DNA from: an uncultured Monoglobus sp.
Lineage (GTDB): Bacteria; Bacillota; Clostridia; Monoglobales; Monoglobaceae
Reading direction: 5' to 3'
Assembly (NCBI GenBank): GCA_947585115.1
Contig: CANPWW010000012.1
Span: 1 to 42,737, forward strand
DNA: 42,737 bases
This document shows positions 16,129-26,509 of this stretch, piece after piece. The notes beneath the pieces are model-generated. The model saw only the letters and a program-made list of their open reading frames with translations, searched no databases and was not told the DNA's origin. The translations under genes were made by a program, and so were the position numbers. Each line of letters begins with the position of its first letter. Within the stretch, counting starts at the first letter, position 1.

Positions 16129-19100
16129 ATGTTAAAAAGACGATTGCTCAGCCTGATTCTGGCTGTCGCGATGATCGGCACCATGTTCACGGGATTGACC
16201 GTGTTCGCCGCGTCGGACGGCGAGGCTCAGGCAGCAACGGCAACGACCCTGACGGTTGACACGTCGACGGCTGTGTCGGCAACCAACTTCCACACCATCA
16301 GCGAAGCGGTCGAAGCCGCGAAAAAACTCAATCCTCAGAGCGAGGCCGACATGGTCACGATCAACGTGAACCCCGGCAACTATGAGGAGCAGGTGCGCAT
16401 TGACGGCGCGAAGTTTATCACGCTGCAGCAGACCCCGGACACTCAGGGTCAAGTAAACCTCAACTGGTACTTCTGCACCGGCTACTGCACATCAAACACC
16501 GACCTCACCGGACTTTATAACCCCAAGATCGACTGGTCAAAAGAAGAGACATGGAAGGGTTATAATGATGGCGATGAGGAATTTCCGAAGTACGAGATCG
16601 GTCAAAAACTTGACGGCGTTTCAACAATTTCATACTACGACACCGACGGCAATAAGCACAAAGACGAACCCGTGAACAGCCAGCTCAAAAATCTGGGCGG
16701 CCTCGGCTGGTCATACGACAAAATGGCGGCTCTGATCGTTACGCGTTCATCAAGCGATATTACGGTTAAAGACTTTAATATTGTCAACAGTATTGTTTCT
16801 ATGGTAACAGACGGCCAGAAGAACGGACATGTTACTCCGGAAGCAGGCTCAACTCTGCCTATACGCGATACCGACAAGCTTACCAACTGCGACGAGAGCA
16901 CGGTTCCGCAAAAGCCCTCGGCTGACATATTCACGAACGGTACCGTTGACGGCGCAAAATATAACGCATATGTCAACAAGGCTGACAGTAAGCCTTTCAC
17001 CGCGGAGGAAAGCGCTTATCTCGTAAGATCAAAGGTATTTAACGAGAGAGGCCACGCTATTGCCAATCTGGGCGATAGATGCACGTTTGAGGATATCCGC
17101 GTAATGGGTAATCAGGACTCGATATGGGTATCAGACGGCAGAGCATATTTTAAAAACTGCGATCTGATCGGCGGCACCGATTATATCTACGGAAGCGGCA
17201 CTGTTGTTTTTGACACCTGCAAGCTTGGAGTTGCCGGATATTCGGACACCAGTCAAGGAGCCAATATTTCAACACCGAGCACCGATACAAAGAGACCTTA
17301 CGGTTATTTGTTCTATAACTGCACCGTATATAATGTGCTGGCAAATACAACAGAATCCGATTTCGGCGGTTCGTGGAATTCGGACGGTCAGGTATTGTAT
17401 TACAACACAACGCTTGACAATCCCCACAAAGTCGGAAAATCCGATGTTACAATTTCCGCTGGAGGATGGGGCAGATTTGACGCCGACCAAGGTTTGGATC
17501 GTCTCTATGAATTCGGAACAAAAGACCAAAACGGCACACTCGTTAGCACTTCGGGCCGTATTGTGAACAAGTCCGTTGCGGAGGGCGGTCCCGGCATGGG
17601 AACCGTTTTAGACGACTGGCAGGTACTGGAGTTCAACCCCAGAAACTATTTCCTGGCTTCGACCGGCGGTTGGGCCGAGGACTGGGATCCGATGAATTTC
17701 GGCGAGAAATTGGCAAAGGTTGACCAAGCGTTATCAAATGCTTCCGTAACCGTTCCCGAAGGCGCGGAAACAGTTGTTGATCTTCCGACCGCTCCCCAAG
17801 GATTAGATTATAAGTGGGAGTCCGCTTCGCCCAACGCGACCGTGACGCAGGACGGCAAGCTCAGCGTTATTCGCCCCGCGGCCGGCGAAGAGCCGATCGA
17901 AAGCGAGATCACGCTGTACGCAAGAGAAACCGGAACAACGTTGGGCGACAAAAAGACGATAAAAATAACAATTGCGCCCACGACCGACACGGAAAATGTG
18001 TTCAAAATTCCCGTTACGATCACGACGAATTCGGCTTTGGCCACGGCGAGCGATTACGAAGTAACCGTTTCAAAGAGCGGCGCTCTTATCAAGAAGGCTA
18101 CTATCACGATGCCCGCCGGTCAGAAAGAGGTTAAGGCAAATATCGAAAATATACCCGCTAGCGCGGATGGTATAGAATACGATGTTAAAGTTGTCTCAAA
18201 GAGCGACAAGATCACATTGACATCGCCCGAGGACGGCGTTGCGAAAGTTATGGGCAAGAAGGGTGTTGACGCTCCTCTCGCTATAACCGGAGAAAGACGC
18301 GTTGACGCGACGGTCGATCTCGGTAGCGCGGTTTCTTATAAGCCGACAGGCGCAGACATAAAGTCCTACGATCTGATAGCCCTGGCGAAAAGCGCCGGAG
18401 CGGACGACGGAATAGCGACATCTGATTCAATCACGGTTTCATATGATTTGACCGTTCCGCAGCTTCCGATCGCCAAAGATGTTTTCATTGATTTGCTTTC
18501 GTCGGCTCCTACAGCCAAAAAAACCGACGCTCTCAATTCAAGATTTGCGCTTTGGAGAATGAACCAAAACTGGAACCAGCTCGATATGGTCGACTGCTCA
18601 CAGGGTTTTGTCGGTTCGAGCAACGGCGATCACCAGTGGCTCAACCTCACCGGAAAATTCGGCGGCGGAGAGAGGAAAAATGCAAGCAGCTTGGATTTCA
18701 CCAAGGGTACAAAATCCACAATATCGACAGTAATCGACTATAAGAACAGCGTTATAACAGGTATGGGTACCGGCGGAAGCGCGAATAAGACCGAAACAAA
18801 TACTTATACATTCAATGCCTTCCCCACAAACTGCACAAAGGGCAGCTTATATCTGGCGGTTTATCCCGACGGCGCCGATGAATGGACGATCGACAACGTG
18901 AAAATTACATACAAGAAAGTCGTTACCGAAGATGAGCCGATGCCTTCCGACACGCCGGCTTCTGAATCACCGGCTACCCAGGCTCCGGCAACTCAGGCAC
19001 CGGCTACAGACGCGCCGGCTACAGACGCGCCGGCAACAGAGGCTCCGGCTTCTGAGGCACCGGCAACCCGGGCTCCCGCAACTGAGGCTCCGGCGACGGC

Positions 19101-22100
19101 TACACCCGCTCCGGCAACGGCAGAGCCTATGGATCCCATCGCGGACGTTGACTTCACAAAGATGACGACCGTTCCGGTATACAGCGAGCAGAGCGGCAGC
19201 GGATTTGTCGCAAAGTCAAGCGCGATCAGAGCGACAGGCTTTGAGAGAGAAGTCGCGGCAACAAGCGCGATCACGGTAGACGCCGAAAAGGGCGCGAGCG
19301 TGACCGAAAAAGACGGCACATACCTCTATAACAAGAGCAACAGCGACGACGGAGACGACTATAACTACGGCGGTCTTATCTACAGACTTGACACCGGCAA
19401 ACCCGGCGCATATCACCTGGAAGTTGAAGTGGCTGACAGCTCAAACACAACCGTAGCTCCCACAGGAATGCAGGCAAGCAGACTGACCGGCACAAGCAAC
19501 TGGGATAACTGTCTGCACGTTCCCAGAACGGTTTCGGCCAAGTGGAGCGGCAACGTATGGTCCTATGACTTCGCCACCGGCGAGGACTTTATAGAGATCG
19601 AGATCGAGCCCAACAAGCTGCCCACAAAAGACGCGGCGCAGACGGTAGGCGTTAAGTCGATCAAGATAACGCCTCTCGGCGTGAATCCCTCAAGCGGAAA
19701 GCCCACGATCCATATTCTGGGCGACTCGACGCAGAAGGCCTACAGCTTCAACGAGACGATCAGCTCATGGGGACAGATGCTCGGCGAGTACTTCGACCCC
19801 TCGAAGGTTAACGTTATCAACTACTCGATGGGCGGCAGAGCCATGAAGAGCAACTACTGCGAGGGCAGAACGATGGAGCCTCTGATTCGCGGCAGAGAGG
19901 GCGACTATGTATTCATCCACTCGGCGCACAACGATGAGACTCTGAGCAGCAACAGATTCTCGAGAGGCTCGGGAATAAAGAGCGGCACGCTTGACACAAA
20001 CAACGCAAGCTATCAGAGATGGCTCGATATGTATATCAAGATGATCAAGTCGCGCGGCATGATCCCCGTACTGGTTACGGCCATGCCCAGAACCGGCAAC
20101 GGCGCTTATTCCGAAGGCAGCAGCAAGCCCAACGGCTTTAACCCCGACTCGCCCGGTCTTATGAGGTCGAAGGCGGCTTCGGATCCCGAGATTGGTCTGG
20201 TTGAGCTCTACGCCGGAGCCAAGACATATATCGACAGCCTTGAGGACAACGAGGTACTGTACATCTATCACACGTACGAGGCCGGCGAAACTCCGGCGAA
20301 CAACAACGCCAACGGCTCGGAAGGCAAGAAGCATGACGGAACGCACTACAGAGAAGCGGCCGCCAAGCAGTGGTGCCGCATAATGCTCCAGAGCATCTAT
20401 GACCAGAGCGTCGCGGCGACAGACACATACACCGACAAAGACATGATGGCGAAGCTGGTTGACTGCATGAAAGCTCCCGTCAAGGCGGCCGCGGCGGATC
20501 CTGATCATAACTGGTCAGCGGTATTCCCCGAGATGGCAAGCGACGTAAGCGCGGTGGGCGTTGTTCCCGGAGCGGCAAAGCAGACAAACCAAGCGAACTA
20601 CTATTACAGAAACAACATCGAGAAGGCTCTGCAGATCGGCGCTCTCCATAAGGACAGCGACAACAACTTCAAGCCCACTCAGACGATCACGGTAGGCGAA
20701 TTCGCGAGAGGCGCCGAGAAGGTATTCGGCCTGACCGAGAACACGCTGAACAGCTACAGCCTCACATATGAGGAGCTTAAGGCATCCGAAGCTCAGCCTA
20801 TCGAGGCGGCATCGATCGACGAGACAGCCGATGCGGCAGACGCCACAGGCGATCTGACCGTAACGGTTGAGCAGCCCGCGGAAGGCGGCAAAGTCACCGT
20901 ATATAACGAAACGCAGAGAATCATGGCTTACGGCAATGTTCCCGAAAAATCGCAAATCGAGGCCGATAAGGTAATGGTTGACAATGAATACTTCACTCTC
21001 ACCGCTCCGCATAACCTTGCGCAAAACAGCAAGGTTCCCGGCAATGACAGCAAAGTAAGCTTTGAGGACGGAAAAATAACCGGCGACTATGTATATTACA
21101 GAAATAAAGAGGAAGCCGAGGTTAAATACACAGCCAAAGCAAGCGGACAGCTGGTTGTTTACGCGTCGCTCAACGCTGACACCGGAAGGAAGATATTCCT
21201 TGTAAACGAAGCTGATTCAAATGATTCGCAGGCGCAAGACAGCGGCGGAGCCAGCGGAGCCGGAAGCGTAACGTTTAACGTGGAGGCCGGAAAGACTTAT
21301 AAGCTTTATCAGAGCAGTTCCGACCAGAAGCTTTACGGCGTTGTATTCCAGGGTGAATATCCGCACAGCGACACATCGCTCAACGCGAATTCGGGCGACA
21401 CTATCAGAGTTTCAGCAAGCGTGGACGACGGCTACACGCTGAATTCGATCACTGTAGACGGAGAATCCAAGTCAAATAAGAGAGAGTATACCTTTGAGAT
21501 CACCGCCAACACCACGGTTTCGGCCACATTCGACAAGGAGCCCGAAATGATCGATCAGACTTTGATCGCATCCGACGCGGCACTGACTCGCGAGGCTATG
21601 GGCGCCATACTCTATGACGCGTACAAGGCGGCCGAAGAGGCAAACGGCAAATGGATCACGAACGCGAAGGTTTACATGAACCAGAAGGGCGGAGCTCTCT
21701 CACCCGACGATCCGAACTACGACCCGAACATCACATATAACGGCGGAACGTATCTGCCGCTGACCGGATGGGGCGCGCTCACGGATACTGATCAGATCAA
21801 CATCGGACTTTACATGAAGGTTAAAAACGCGTATAACCTCGGTCTGATAAGAACCGAGGAAGGCATCGTGAGAGGCGACATGAAGAACGGCACAAAGCTT
21901 GAGCCCACGATCGACGTAACAAGAGCCAAAGCCGCGAAAGCGCTGGTATTCTGCTACATCTTAGGCCAGCTGCCTACAGACGAGAACCATCTCATCTATA
22001 TGGAGAACCAGGCCGACAAGACCGTAGCGGACATCGCTGCTCCGAATCCGGACGCTCCCAAGACGCCCTACACCGGCATCTCCGAGGAAGAGCTGCCCAC

Positions 22101-23502
22101 GGCGGCACCCGTGACGCCGACGCCCGAGCCGACAGAAGAGCCGACTCCGGTTCCTGATCAGCCGACATCCACTCCGGGAACAGACGTAACTCCCGAGCCC
22201 GGCGAGTCATCAGCTCCCGAGGAGACAGCTACTCCCGAGCCCGGCACAGACGCTACTCCCACTCCGGGAACAGACGTAACACCCGAGCCCGGCACAGACG
22301 CTACTCCCACTCCGGGAACAGACGTAACACCTGAGCCCGGCACTGACGCTACTCCCACTCCGGGAACAGACGTGACACCCGAGCCCGGCACCGACGTTAC
22401 ACCCACTCCGGGAACAGACGTAACACCCGAACCCGGCACCGACGTTACACCCGAGCCCACAGCAACGCCCGAGCCTCTCGACGATCAGAAGTTTGACGGA
22501 GCGGCTCCCGAGGATGTTATTATCACACTTCCCGACGCGTCGGCGAACGTATCTCAGGTAACCCTTAACGGCGCGCCCGTTCCCGCGGACAGCTACAAGG
22601 TTGAAAACGGCGTGATCACCTTTACGCCCGAATTCCTCAGCAAGCTGCCCAACGGAACAAACACCGTTATAATCGAGGACGACAAGGGCAACACATACTC
22701 GGTTGACATTGAAGTAACCAACACGTTTGAGCCGACAGCGGAGCCCGTTCCCACAGGCGAACCCACATCGGAGCCCTCAAGCGAACCCACAAAGGCTCCT
22801 CTGCCGACACACAAACCTTCAGGCAGCACAGGCGGCACAGGCACAAACTCGAACTTCTCAACAGGCGGCTCAGCGGCGACATCCACACCCGCGGCCACAG
22901 CACAGCCCGGCGCCACATCGGAGCCCTCGGCCACGCTCGTTCCCGGAACAAGCGCGACAGCAGCTCCCGTTCAGCCCGGAACCCAAGTATTTGAGGATGT
23001 TCCCGAAAGCTACTGGGCATACGGATATATCATGGACCTTTACAACGCGGGAATCATCAACGGTGAGACACCCACGCTGTTCGTGCCCGAGAACCCGATC
23101 ACCAGAGCGGAGTTCACCAAGATAGCCGTAATGCTGTTCGGCATCACTCCCGGCGGCGCCTCGACATTCGCCGACGTTGCGGACACAGACTGGTTTGCGC
23201 CTTACGTAGCGGCAGGTCAGGCGGCAGGCATAGTGAACGGCACAAGCGAGACCACGTTCAGCCCCGACGACAACATCACGCGCGAGCAGATCGCGGCGAT
23301 CGTCGGCAGATATCTGAATCTCAGCTCGCAGGCGGCTGTCAACTATTCCGACGCCGCGTCGATCGAGGATTACGCGCTGCCTTATGTGGCGGCACTCTCG
23401 GAGCAGGGAATCCTGACCGGATCGGACGGAATGTTCAATCCCAAGGATCCCGCGACGCGCGCGGAAGCGGCGACAATAATGTCAAGAGTTAAAAATCAAT
23501 AA
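16129..23502 (+). CDS. Multidomain surface pectin methylesterase / rhamnogalacturonan acetylesterase, SLH-anchored
   Basis: 2457 residues from the ATG at 16129 (AAGGAGG upstream). Order: signal peptide (1-27). Pectin methylesterase beta-helix (about 35-530) with Q329-D330, D351 in GGTDYIYG and R449 as the catalytic set. Ig-like and other beta modules (about 545-930). Pro/Ala/Thr linker (about 940-1000). Beta-sandwich (about 1004-1184). CE12-type SGNH esterase (about 1185-1440) with S1200 in GDST, N1268 and D1403/H1406. SLH-like motif (about 1488-1550), repeat module (about 1574-1804), second SLH-like region (about 1811-1947), PGTD-repeat linker, X2-like Ig domain (about 2118-2200), linker, three SLH repeats (about 2286-2457). 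It should remove methyl and acetyl esters from pectin at the cell surface, exposing it to lyases. Confidence 0.92.
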   Translation: MLKRRLLSLILAVAMIGTMFTGLTVFAASDGEAQAATATTLTVDTSTAVSATNFHTISEAVEAAKKLNPQSEADMVTINVNPGNYEEQVRIDGAKFITLQQTPDTQGQVNLNWYFCTGYCTSNTDLTGLYNPKIDWSKEETWKGYNDGDEEFPKYEIGQKLDGVSTISYYDTDGNKHKDEPVNSQLKNLGGLGWSYDKMAALIVTRSSSDITVKDFNIVNSIVSMVTDGQKNGHVTPEAGSTLPIRDTDKLTNCDESTVPQKPSADIFTNGTVDGAKYNAYVNKADSKPFTAEESAYLVRSKVFNERGHAIANLGDRCTFEDIRVMGNQDSIWVSDGRAYFKNCDLIGGTDYIYGSGTVVFDTCKLGVAGYSDTSQGANISTPSTDTKRPYGYLFYNCTVYNVLANTTESDFGGSWNSDGQVLYYNTTLDNPHKVGKSDVTISAGGWGRFDADQGLDRLYEFGTKDQNGTLVSTSGRIVNKSVAEGGPGMGTVLDDWQVLEFNPRNYFLASTGGWAEDWDPMNFGEKLAKVDQALSNASVTVPEGAETVVDLPTAPQGLDYKWESASPNATVTQDGKLSVIRPAAGEEPIESEITLYARETGTTLGDKKTIKITIAPTTDTENVFKIPVTITTNSALATASDYEVTVSKSGALIKKATITMPAGQKEVKANIENIPASADGIEYDVKVVSKSDKITLTSPEDGVAKVMGKKGVDAPLAITGERRVDATVDLGSAVSYKPTGADIKSYDLIALAKSAGADDGIATSDSITVSYDLTVPQLPIAKDVFIDLLSSAPTAKKTDALNSRFALWRMNQNWNQLDMVDCSQGFVGSSNGDHQWLNLTGKFGGGERKNASSLDFTKGTKSTISTVIDYKNSVITGMGTGGSANKTETNTYTFNAFPTNCTKGSLYLAVYPDGADEWTIDNVKITYKKVVTEDEPMPSDTPASESPATQAPATQAPATDAPATDAPATEAPASEAPATRAPATEAPATATPAPATAEPMDPIADVDFTKMTTVPVYSEQSGSGFVAKSSAIRATGFEREVAATSAITVDAEKGASVTEKDGTYLYNKSNSDDGDDYNYGGLIYRLDTGKPGAYHLEVEVADSSNTTVAPTGMQASRLTGTSNWDNCLHVPRTVSAKWSGNVWSYDFATGEDFIEIEIEPNKLPTKDAAQTVGVKSIKITPLGVNPSSGKPTIHILGDSTQKAYSFNETISSWGQMLGEYFDPSKVNVINYSMGGRAMKSNYCEGRTMEPLIRGREGDYVFIHSAHNDETLSSNRFSRGSGIKSGTLDTNNASYQRWLDMYIKMIKSRGMIPVLVTAMPRTGNGAYSEGSSKPNGFNPDSPGLMRSKAASDPEIGLVELYAGAKTYIDSLEDNEVLYIYHTYEAGETPANNNANGSEGKKHDGTHYREAAAKQWCRIMLQSIYDQSVAATDTYTDKDMMAKLVDCMKAPVKAAAADPDHNWSAVFPEMASDVSAVGVVPGAAKQTNQANYYYRNNIEKALQIGALHKDSDNNFKPTQTITVGEFARGAEKVFGLTENTLNSYSLTYEELKASEAQPIEAASIDETADAADATGDLTVTVEQPAEGGKVTVYNETQRIMAYGNVPEKSQIEADKVMVDNEYFTLTAPHNLAQNSKVPGNDSKVSFEDGKITGDYVYYRNKEEAEVKYTAKASGQLVVYASLNADTGRKIFLVNEADSNDSQAQDSGGASGAGSVTFNVEAGKTYKLYQSSSDQKLYGVVFQGEYPHSDTSLNANSGDTIRVSASVDDGYTLNSITVDGESKSNKREYTFEITANTTVSATFDKEPEMIDQTLIASDAALTREAMGAILYDAYKAAEEANGKWITNAKVYMNQKGGALSPDDPNYDPNITYNGGTYLPLTGWGALTDTDQINIGLYMKVKNAYNLGLIRTEEGIVRGDMKNGTKLEPTIDVTRAKAAKALVFCYILGQLPTDENHLIYMENQADKTVADIAAPNPDAPKTPYTGISEEELPTAAPVTPTPEPTEEPTPVPDQPTSTPGTDVTPEPGESSAPEETATPEPGTDATPTPGTDVTPEPGTDATPTPGTDVTPEPGTDATPTPGTDVTPEPGTDVTPTPGTDVTPEPGTDVTPEPTATPEPLDDQKFDGAAPEDVIITLPDASANVSQVTLNGAPVPADSYKVENGVITFTPEFLSKLPNGTNTVIIEDDKGNTYSVDIEVTNTFEPTAEPVPTGEPTSEPSSEPTKAPLPTHKPSGSTGGTGTNSNFSTGGSAATSTPAATAQPGATSEPSATLVPGTSATAAPVQPGTQVFEDVPESYWAYGYIMDLYNAGIINGETPTLFVPENPITRAEFTKIAVMLFGITPGGASTFADVADTDWFAPYVAAGQAAGIVNGTSETTFSPDDNITREQIAAIVGRYLNLSSQAAVNYSDAASIEDYALPYVAALSEQGILTGSDGMFNPKDPATRAEAATIMSRVKNQ
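18946..19130 (+). repeat. Pro/Ala/Thr linker repeat
   Basis: Short in-frame repeats encoding APAT-(Q/D/E) units separate the N-terminal methylesterase half from the esterase half of the fusion protein. Such linkers are usually extended and often glycosylated. Confidence 0.8.
22240..22460 (+). repeat. 48-bp tandem repeats encoding TPEPGTD/TPTPGTD linker
   Basis: Several nearly identical 48-bp units each encode a pair of TP(E/T)PGTD blocks. Low divergence between units points to recent expansion or active homogenisation. The region is an extracellular linker before the X2-like and SLH domains. Confidence 0.85.
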
Positions 23503-23512
23503 TCGGTTTTTC

Positions 23513-23541
23513 GGCTCTCCCCAAAAGGGAGAGCCTTTTTT
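23513..23541 (+). terminator. Intrinsic terminator of the pectin methylesterase gene
   Basis: A perfect 9-bp stem (GGCTCTCCC / GGGAGAGCC) with a 5-base loop is followed by TTTTTTATT, 10 bases after the stop codon. Confidence 0.9.
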
Positions 23542-23594
23542 ATTACTAATCGCTATTCACTAATTACTAATCACTACGTTCTCTAATTACTATG

Positions 23595-23623
23595 TTGACT
23601 TAACTCATTTACAATGCTATAAT
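23595..23623 (+). promoter_or_regulatory. Near-consensus promoter giving a leaderless ygiQ transcript
   Basis: TTGACT (23595-23600), 17-base spacer, TATAAT (23618-23623). Six bases then separate the -10 box from the ATG at 23630, which puts the expected +1 exactly on the A of the start codon. No Shine-Dalgarno sequence lies upstream of that ATG. Confidence 0.75.
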
Positions 23624-23629
23624 TAACTC

Positions 23630-25543
23630 ATGACTAACTCAAACTTTTTGCCCGTTTCGCGGGAGGATATGAAAGAGCGCGGCATCGAGCGCCTCGACTT
23701 TGTATATGTTATCGGCGACGCCTATGTGGACCACTCCGCTTTCGGCCACGCCGTTATTTCGCGCGTTCTCGAAAGCCACGGCTACACCGTCGGCATTATT
23801 TCTCAGCCCGACTGGCACGACTGCGATGGTTTTAAGATCCTCGGCAGGCCGAGACTCGGGTTTCTGGTGTCCTCGGGCAATATCGACCCGATGGTTAACC
23901 GATACACCGCCGCCAAAAAGGTGCGCAACACCGACCTGTACTCTCCCGGAGGAAAGGCAGGCAGACGGCCAGACCGCGCGACGATAGTATACTGCAATCG
24001 GATACGCGAAGCCTTCGGCGATGTGCCGATCATAATCGGCGGTATCGAGGCCAGCCTGCGCCGCTTCGCCCACTACGACTACCACAGCGACAAGGTCCGC
24101 CGCAGCATATTGATCGACAGCGGCGCCGATCTGCTGTCATTCGGCATGGGTGAGCGCTCCACGGTTGAGATCGCCGAACTGCTCAATGCGAGCGTGCCCG
24201 TTTCGGAGATCAAGGGCGTTTGCGGCACAGTTTATATCGAGAGTGACAAATCGGCTCTGCCCGCCGACGGTATAACGCTGCCCTCGTTCGCGGAGGTCAG
24301 AGACGACAAATATAAATATGCCGAGGCCACAAAAACCCAATATGACGAGCAGGACCATATCAGGGGCAGGCCGCTTATCCAGCTTGACAGCGACAGATAC
24401 ATAGTGCAGAATCCGCCCGCCGCTCCGCTTTCCACACAGGAGCTGGACGACGTGTACGAGCTGCCCTACGCGGGAACATATCACCCGTCATACGAAAAAT
24501 TTGGCGGAGTTCCCGCGATCAAAGAGGTTGAGTTTTCGATAACCTCGTGCCGCGGCTGTTTTGGCGGCTGCAACTTCTGCGCCCTGACCCTGCACCAGGG
24601 ACGCTCGGTGACCGCGCGGAGCCGGGAGTCGATCCTGCGCGAGGCCGAGAAGCTGACAAAACGTAAAAACTTCAAGGGATATATACACGATGTGGGCGGC
24701 CCGACGGCCAACTTCCGAGCGCCGTCATGCAAGGAGCAGGAAAAACGGGGCGTGTGCAAAAACAGACAGTGCCTTTTCCCCGAGCCCTGCCCCAATCTCA
24801 TCGCCGACCACAGCGATTATATCCGGCTCCTGCGCGAACTCAGGGCGCTGCCGGGCGTTAAAAAGGTATTCGTGCGCAGCGGCGTCAGGTTCGACTATGT
24901 TCTGGCCGACAAGGATGACACATTTCTCAGGGAGCTTTCGGCCCACCACATCAGCGGACAGCTGCGCGTCGCGCCCGAGCACATCTCGGACACCGTCCTC
25001 GGTTATATGGGCAAGCCGAAGCACGCGGTCTACGAAAAATTCCGAAAAAAGTTTAACGCGGTAAACGCGGAGCTCCAAAAAGAACAGTACATGGTGCCTT
25101 ATCTGATGTCGTCGCACCCCGGCTGCACGCTGAAAGACGCGGTGAAGCTGGCGGAATACCTGCGCTACAACGGCATAAGCCCCGATAAGGTGCAGGATTT
25201 TTATCCCACGCCCGGCAGCATTTCGACCTGCATGTACCACACGGGTATCGACCCGCGCACCATGAAACCGGTATACGTGCCAAAAACCTACGAGGAAAAA
25301 CAGATGCAGCGGGCGCTGCTTCAGTACCGCGACCCCAAGAATTACGAGCTTGTGCGCCGCGCTCTCATCAAGGCCGGAAGGCGGGACCTGATCGGCTATG
25401 ACAGAAAATGTCTAATAAAACCGTATAATAATAACAATCAAAATACACACAGGAGGAAAACAAACAATGGCAAAAATTCTCAGCGGAAAAACAGTATCGC
25501 AAAGAGTAAAGGACGAGCTCAGAGACGAGGCGGCGGAGCTTAA
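23630..25543 (+). CDS. ygiQ: YgiQ-family radical SAM protein
   Basis: 637 residues. The N-terminus [14 protein letters not shown]...[14 protein letters not shown] is characteristic of the YgiQ family, which supports the ATG at 23630 despite the missing ribosome-binding site. The radical SAM cluster motif is [11 protein letters not shown] (C-x3-C-x2-C), which would bind a 4Fe-4S cluster and S-adenosylmethionine. The region from residue 1 to about 290 is the usual YgiQ N-terminal domain. The reaction of this family is not established to my knowledge. The Lys/Arg/Asn-rich C-terminal tail is family-typical but here lies over the start of folD, which it overlaps by 77 bases in another frame. Confidence 0.92.
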   Translation: MTNSNFLPVSREDMKERGIERLDFVYVIGDAYVDHSAFGHAVISRVLESHGYTVGIISQPDWHDCDGFKILGRPRLGFLVSSGNIDPMVNRYTAAKKVRNTDLYSPGGKAGRRPDRATIVYCNRIREAFGDVPIIIGGIEASLRRFAHYDYHSDKVRRSILIDSGADLLSFGMGERSTVEIAELLNASVPVSEIKGVCGTVYIESDKSALPADGITLPSFAEVRDDKYKYAEATKTQYDEQDHIRGRPLIQLDSDRYIVQNPPAAPLSTQELDDVYELPYAGTYHPSYEKFGGVPAIKEVEFSITSCRGCFGGCNFCALTLHQGRSVTARSRESILREAEKLTKRKNFKGYIHDVGGPTANFRAPSCKEQEKRGVCKNRQCLFPEPCPNLIADHSDYIRLLRELRALPGVKKVFVRSGVRFDYVLADKDDTFLRELSAHHISGQLRVAPEHISDTVLGYMGKPKHAVYEKFRKKFNAVNAELQKEQYMVPYLMSSHPGCTLKDAVKLAEYLRYNGISPDKVQDFYPTPGSISTCMYHTGIDPRTMKPVYVPKTYEEKQMQRALLQYRDPKNYELVRRALIKAGRRDLIGYDRKCLIKPYNNNNQNTHRRKTNNGKNSQRKNSIAKSKGRAQRRGGGA

Positions 25544-26315
25544 AGCTCAGGGAAAACAAACCGGTCTCGCGGTGGTTTTGGTCGGCGACGACTCGGCCTC
25601 CAAAGTCTATGTGCGCAACAAGGAAAAGGCGTGCGAGGACCTGGGGATCTATTCCGAGATACACCGCCTGCCCGAGGAAACCACCGAGCGCGAACTGCTC
25701 GATTTGGTCGAAAAACTCAACAATGACGACAAGATCGACGGCGTTCTGGTTCAGCTGCCGCTGCCCGAGCACCTCGACGACAGCGTTATAATAAACAACA
25801 TAAGGCCCGACAAGGACGTGGACGCCTTCCATCCGGTCAACGTGGGCAAGATCATGATTGGCGATTATGACTTTCTGCCCTGCACGCCCGCGGGCATCAT
25901 GGAGCTTATTCATGAGAGCGGCGTCAGCGTTGACGGCAAAAACTGCGTCGTTATCGGCCGCAGCAATATTGTGGGCAAGCCGATGTCTATGCTGCTGCTG
26001 CACGAAAACGGCACAGTAACGACCTGCCACTCCCACACCCGGAACCTTGCCGAGATAACAAAACGCGCCGACATTCTGGTCGCGGCGGTGGGTATAGCCA
26101 AATTTGTCAAAGCCGACATGGTAAAGCCCGGCGCGGTCGTTATCGACGTGGGTATGGACAGAGACGAAACCGGCAAGCTGTGCGGCGACGTGGACTTTGA
26201 CGAGGTAGAGCCCATTGCCGGAGCCATCACTCCGGTCCCCGGCGGCGTGGGTCCGATGACGGTGGCGATGCTGATGCGCAACACGGTCACAGCCTCGAAA
26301 AAGCATATGCGGTAA
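25467..26315 (+). CDS. folD: Bifunctional methylenetetrahydrofolate dehydrogenase / methenyltetrahydrofolate cyclohydrolase
   Basis: 282 residues, normal FolD length. Seen: [12 protein letters not shown] with the catalytic Y-x3-K pair near 52-56, [22 protein letters not shown], the Rossmann motif [11 protein letters not shown] and the C-terminal [14 protein letters not shown]. FolD interconverts 5,10-methylene- and 10-formyl-tetrahydrofolate with NADP, supplying one-carbon units in the cytoplasm. AGGAGG seven to eight bases before the ATG lies inside the end of ygiQ, so folD is co-transcribed with it from the promoter at 23595. Confidence 0.97.
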   Translation: MAKILSGKTVSQRVKDELRDEAAELKAQGKQTGLAVVLVGDDSASKVYVRNKEKACEDLGIYSEIHRLPEETTERELLDLVEKLNNDDKIDGVLVQLPLPEHLDDSVIINNIRPDKDVDAFHPVNVGKIMIGDYDFLPCTPAGIMELIHESGVSVDGKNCVVIGRSNIVGKPMSMLLLHENGTVTTCHSHTRNLAEITKRADILVAAVGIAKFVKADMVKPGAVVIDVGMDRDETGKLCGDVDFDEVEPIAGAITPVPGGVGPMTVAMLMRNTVTASKKHMR

Positions 26316-26329
26316 GCGCGAAATCAATC

Positions 26330-26356
26330 GCGGGCGGGCAGTTTCCGCCCGCTTTT
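26330..26356 (+). terminator. Intrinsic terminator of ygiQ-folD
   Basis: An 8-bp perfect GC stem (GCGGGCGG / CCGCCCGC) with a 7-base loop is followed by TTTTATATTT, 15 bases after the folD stop. Confidence 0.88.
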
Positions 26357-26405
26357 ATATTTATCAAAAACTTAATAATTTTTTCAAAAAAATGCAAAGT
26401 TTCTC

Positions 26406-26434
26406 TTGCAAAAGGCAACATAATATTGTATAAT
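26406..26434 (+). promoter_or_regulatory. Promoter of the SGNH pseudoenzyme gene
   Basis: TTGCAA (26406-26411), 17-base spacer, TATAAT (26429-26434). A TTGTGCTATTTTAATAAA stretch at 26460-26477 matches the leader motif of the two paralogues, but the pairing arm is mostly lost (only GCT/AGC remains). The leader is about 70 bases long. Confidence 0.6.
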
Positions 26435-26509
26435 TTAATATGTATGATATTTTATAATTTTGTGCTATTTTAATAAATTTGAGCTTTATTTAAAGGAGGA
26501 AATATAATT

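Noticed and set aside
22158-22460. Minus-strand Val/Gly/Ser/Pro repeat frame
   Set aside because: Antisense shadow of the PGTD linker repeats inside the methylesterase fusion gene.
18946-22460. CRISPR-like arrays in the regularly repeated segments
   Set aside because: The repeats are in-frame protein linkers without unique spacers between conserved repeats.
26460-26490. Full leader hairpin in the pseudoenzyme gene
   Set aside because: The first arm and part of the loop are conserved, but only three consecutive pairs could form with the second arm, so I do not annotate a hairpin there.
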